Below are positions 32,641 through 33,381 of a stretch of DNA of 33,381 nt, piece after piece. Every line of letters begins with the position of its first letter. Position 1 is the first letter of the stretch. The position numbers and the translations under genes are program-made. This stretch comes from Fulvivirga sp. (GTDB lineage: Bacteria > Bacteroidota > Bacteroidia > Cytophagales > Cyclobacteriaceae). The stretch spans positions 1 through 33,381 of the forward strand of contig JANQLQ010000223.1 in the NCBI GenBank assembly GCA_028280565.1, given 5' to 3'. The notes under the pieces are model-generated. The model had not been told where the DNA came from and searched no databases. It saw only the letters and a list, made by a program, of their open reading frames with translations.

Positions 32641-33198
32641 ATGAAAAGCATAGGAGTATTTATTTTTTCCTTAGTCATTAGCCTGCATGCCTACACACAG
32701 TCCAAGAAAGAATTTCAGCCGGACAGCCAGGTGGAGACCGTATACGCAGGCGACACCGTGCTGATCCACGCAGAGTACGCTACTATTTTCAGCAAAGAGA
32801 TCACTACGAAGCTAGACAATAACCGGCTGGTATACGATTCCCTCCGAAGAAGTTACCGCAGGCTCATCGGCGAGAACAAACGGCTGATCAACGCCTTACA
32901 GGCCTCCCAAGCCAAACTAGAACGACTGGTGGCTAATAACGACTCCGGTGCCGCCTCGTTGGGCAAGATCGGCGAGGAGATCGAAAACCTCACGGGTATC
33001 TCCGAAGAACTCGAGGAGACCAATAGTGATTTTGAAGAAACTAATGTCAAGTTCAACAACGAGATACAAGCCCTTAAGGAACAAAACAAACTGCTGAAAA
33101 AGCAGATCAAAAAAGTGAGGTGGCAGCAATGGAAGGGCTACATCGTTTCTGGCTTGGCCGGGATAGCCATAGGCCTAGGCATCATGGCTGCCGGCTGA
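32641..33198 (+). CDS. Secreted coiled-coil protein with C-terminal membrane helix
   Basis: The 185-aa product has a signal peptide (MKSIGVFIFSLVISLHAYTQ), a coiled coil from about 55 to 155 (LRRSYRRLIGENKRLINALQ, EELEETNSDFEETNVKF, LKEQNKLLKKQIKKV) and a C-terminal membrane helix (IVSGLAGIAIGLGIMAA). Unimolecular spanins have an N-terminal lipoprotein signal and a C-terminal helix; this protein has the helix but no lipobox cysteine, so the match is partial. It is 12 bases downstream of the other coiled-coil gene and likely its partner. Downstream, a second copy of the start of the GH19 relic begins at 33262. Function unknown. Confidence 0.65.
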   Translation: MKSIGVFIFSLVISLHAYTQSKKEFQPDSQVETVYAGDTVLIHAEYATIFSKEITTKLDNNRLVYDSLRRSYRRLIGENKRLINALQASQAKLERLVANNDSGAASLGKIGEEIENLTGISEELEETNSDFEETNVKFNNEIQALKEQNKLLKKQIKKVRWQQWKGYIVSGLAGIAIGLGIMAAG

Positions 33199-33261
33199 CC
33201 ACTAAAATCATAAAGCTGTCATCCCAGCATTTAGCAATTCATAGGTTAACTCTTAACCGCA

Positions 33262-33306
33262 GAGGGCACCATTGAAAACTCAAATGGCGTGTGGAGGGGA
33301 GACATC
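33262..33306 (+). repeat. Second copy of the start of the GH19 relic
   Basis: These 45 bases match 31698-31742 at 38 positions without gaps, all seven differences being transitions. The encoded stretches agree (NSSGVWRGGI and NSNGVWRGDI). After 33306 the similarity fades and a stop follows at about 33340. The window ends soon after, so how far the second copy goes cannot be seen. Confidence 0.65.
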
Positions 33307-33381
33307 CAGGAACAGCGCGGCACATTTGAGGCATGTGGGTAAGCAGGCCATAGGGGTGGGATAGCGCGTTTCGAGGGGAAA

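Overview
This window looks like a chromosomal segment of a Bacteroidota bacterium, most likely of the Cytophagales type. The evidence is an adjacent SusC/SusD pair, a one-protein hybrid two-component system, Bacteroidota-style two-gene RHS toxins with a DUF6443-like region, mostly A-rich rather than Shine-Dalgarno ribosome sites, and small palindromic repeats. No rRNA, tRNA, CRISPR array or complete insertion sequence was seen.

Layout. (1) 1-12.5 kb is a compact glycan-utilisation locus. A susC-susD operon on the minus strand is divergent from a hybrid sensor/AraC regulator on the plus strand, which is followed by a GH92 alpha-mannosidase. The likely substrate is an alpha-mannose glycan, sensed in the periplasm, imported by SusCD and trimmed by GH92. 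(2) 12.6-19 kb is a patchwork, often AT-rich, of small minus-strand genes with strong hairpin terminators, two fragments of a primase-like gene, two XRE-type regulators (one broken), an orphan RHS toxin tip with a tightly coupled candidate immunity gene, an ExbD-like lipoprotein and a Cas2/SinR-like small protein. (3) 18.5-28.6 kb is a minus-strand polymorphic-toxin operon: a 1133-aa RHS-like partner, a 2039-aa RHS protein with a duplicated PKD-like region and a distinct C-terminal tip, and a membrane protein overlapping it by 4 bp that is probably its immunity protein. (4) 28.6-31.5 kb holds a long intergenic stretch and a lipoprotein amidohydrolase of the D-aminoacylase family lacking some classical metal ligands. 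(5) 31.7-33.4 kb holds a decayed GH19 chitinase/endolysin-like gene, two membrane-linked coiled-coil proteins with spanin-like architecture, and a second copy of the start of the GH19 relic.

The most unusual part is 12.6-19 kb. Twice, a minus-strand fragment of the same primase-like domain (about 75-80 residues with nearly the same ends) lies divergent to a plus-strand XRE regulator. In one copy the fragment is joined to an RHS core and tip through a short shared Leu-x-Ile/Val-Gly patch, and one extra G now splits the chimera into two frames. I read this as a record of tip exchange by recombination in a polymorphic-toxin locus, with immunity-like genes left behind. All family calls are from motif recognition; no database search was possible.
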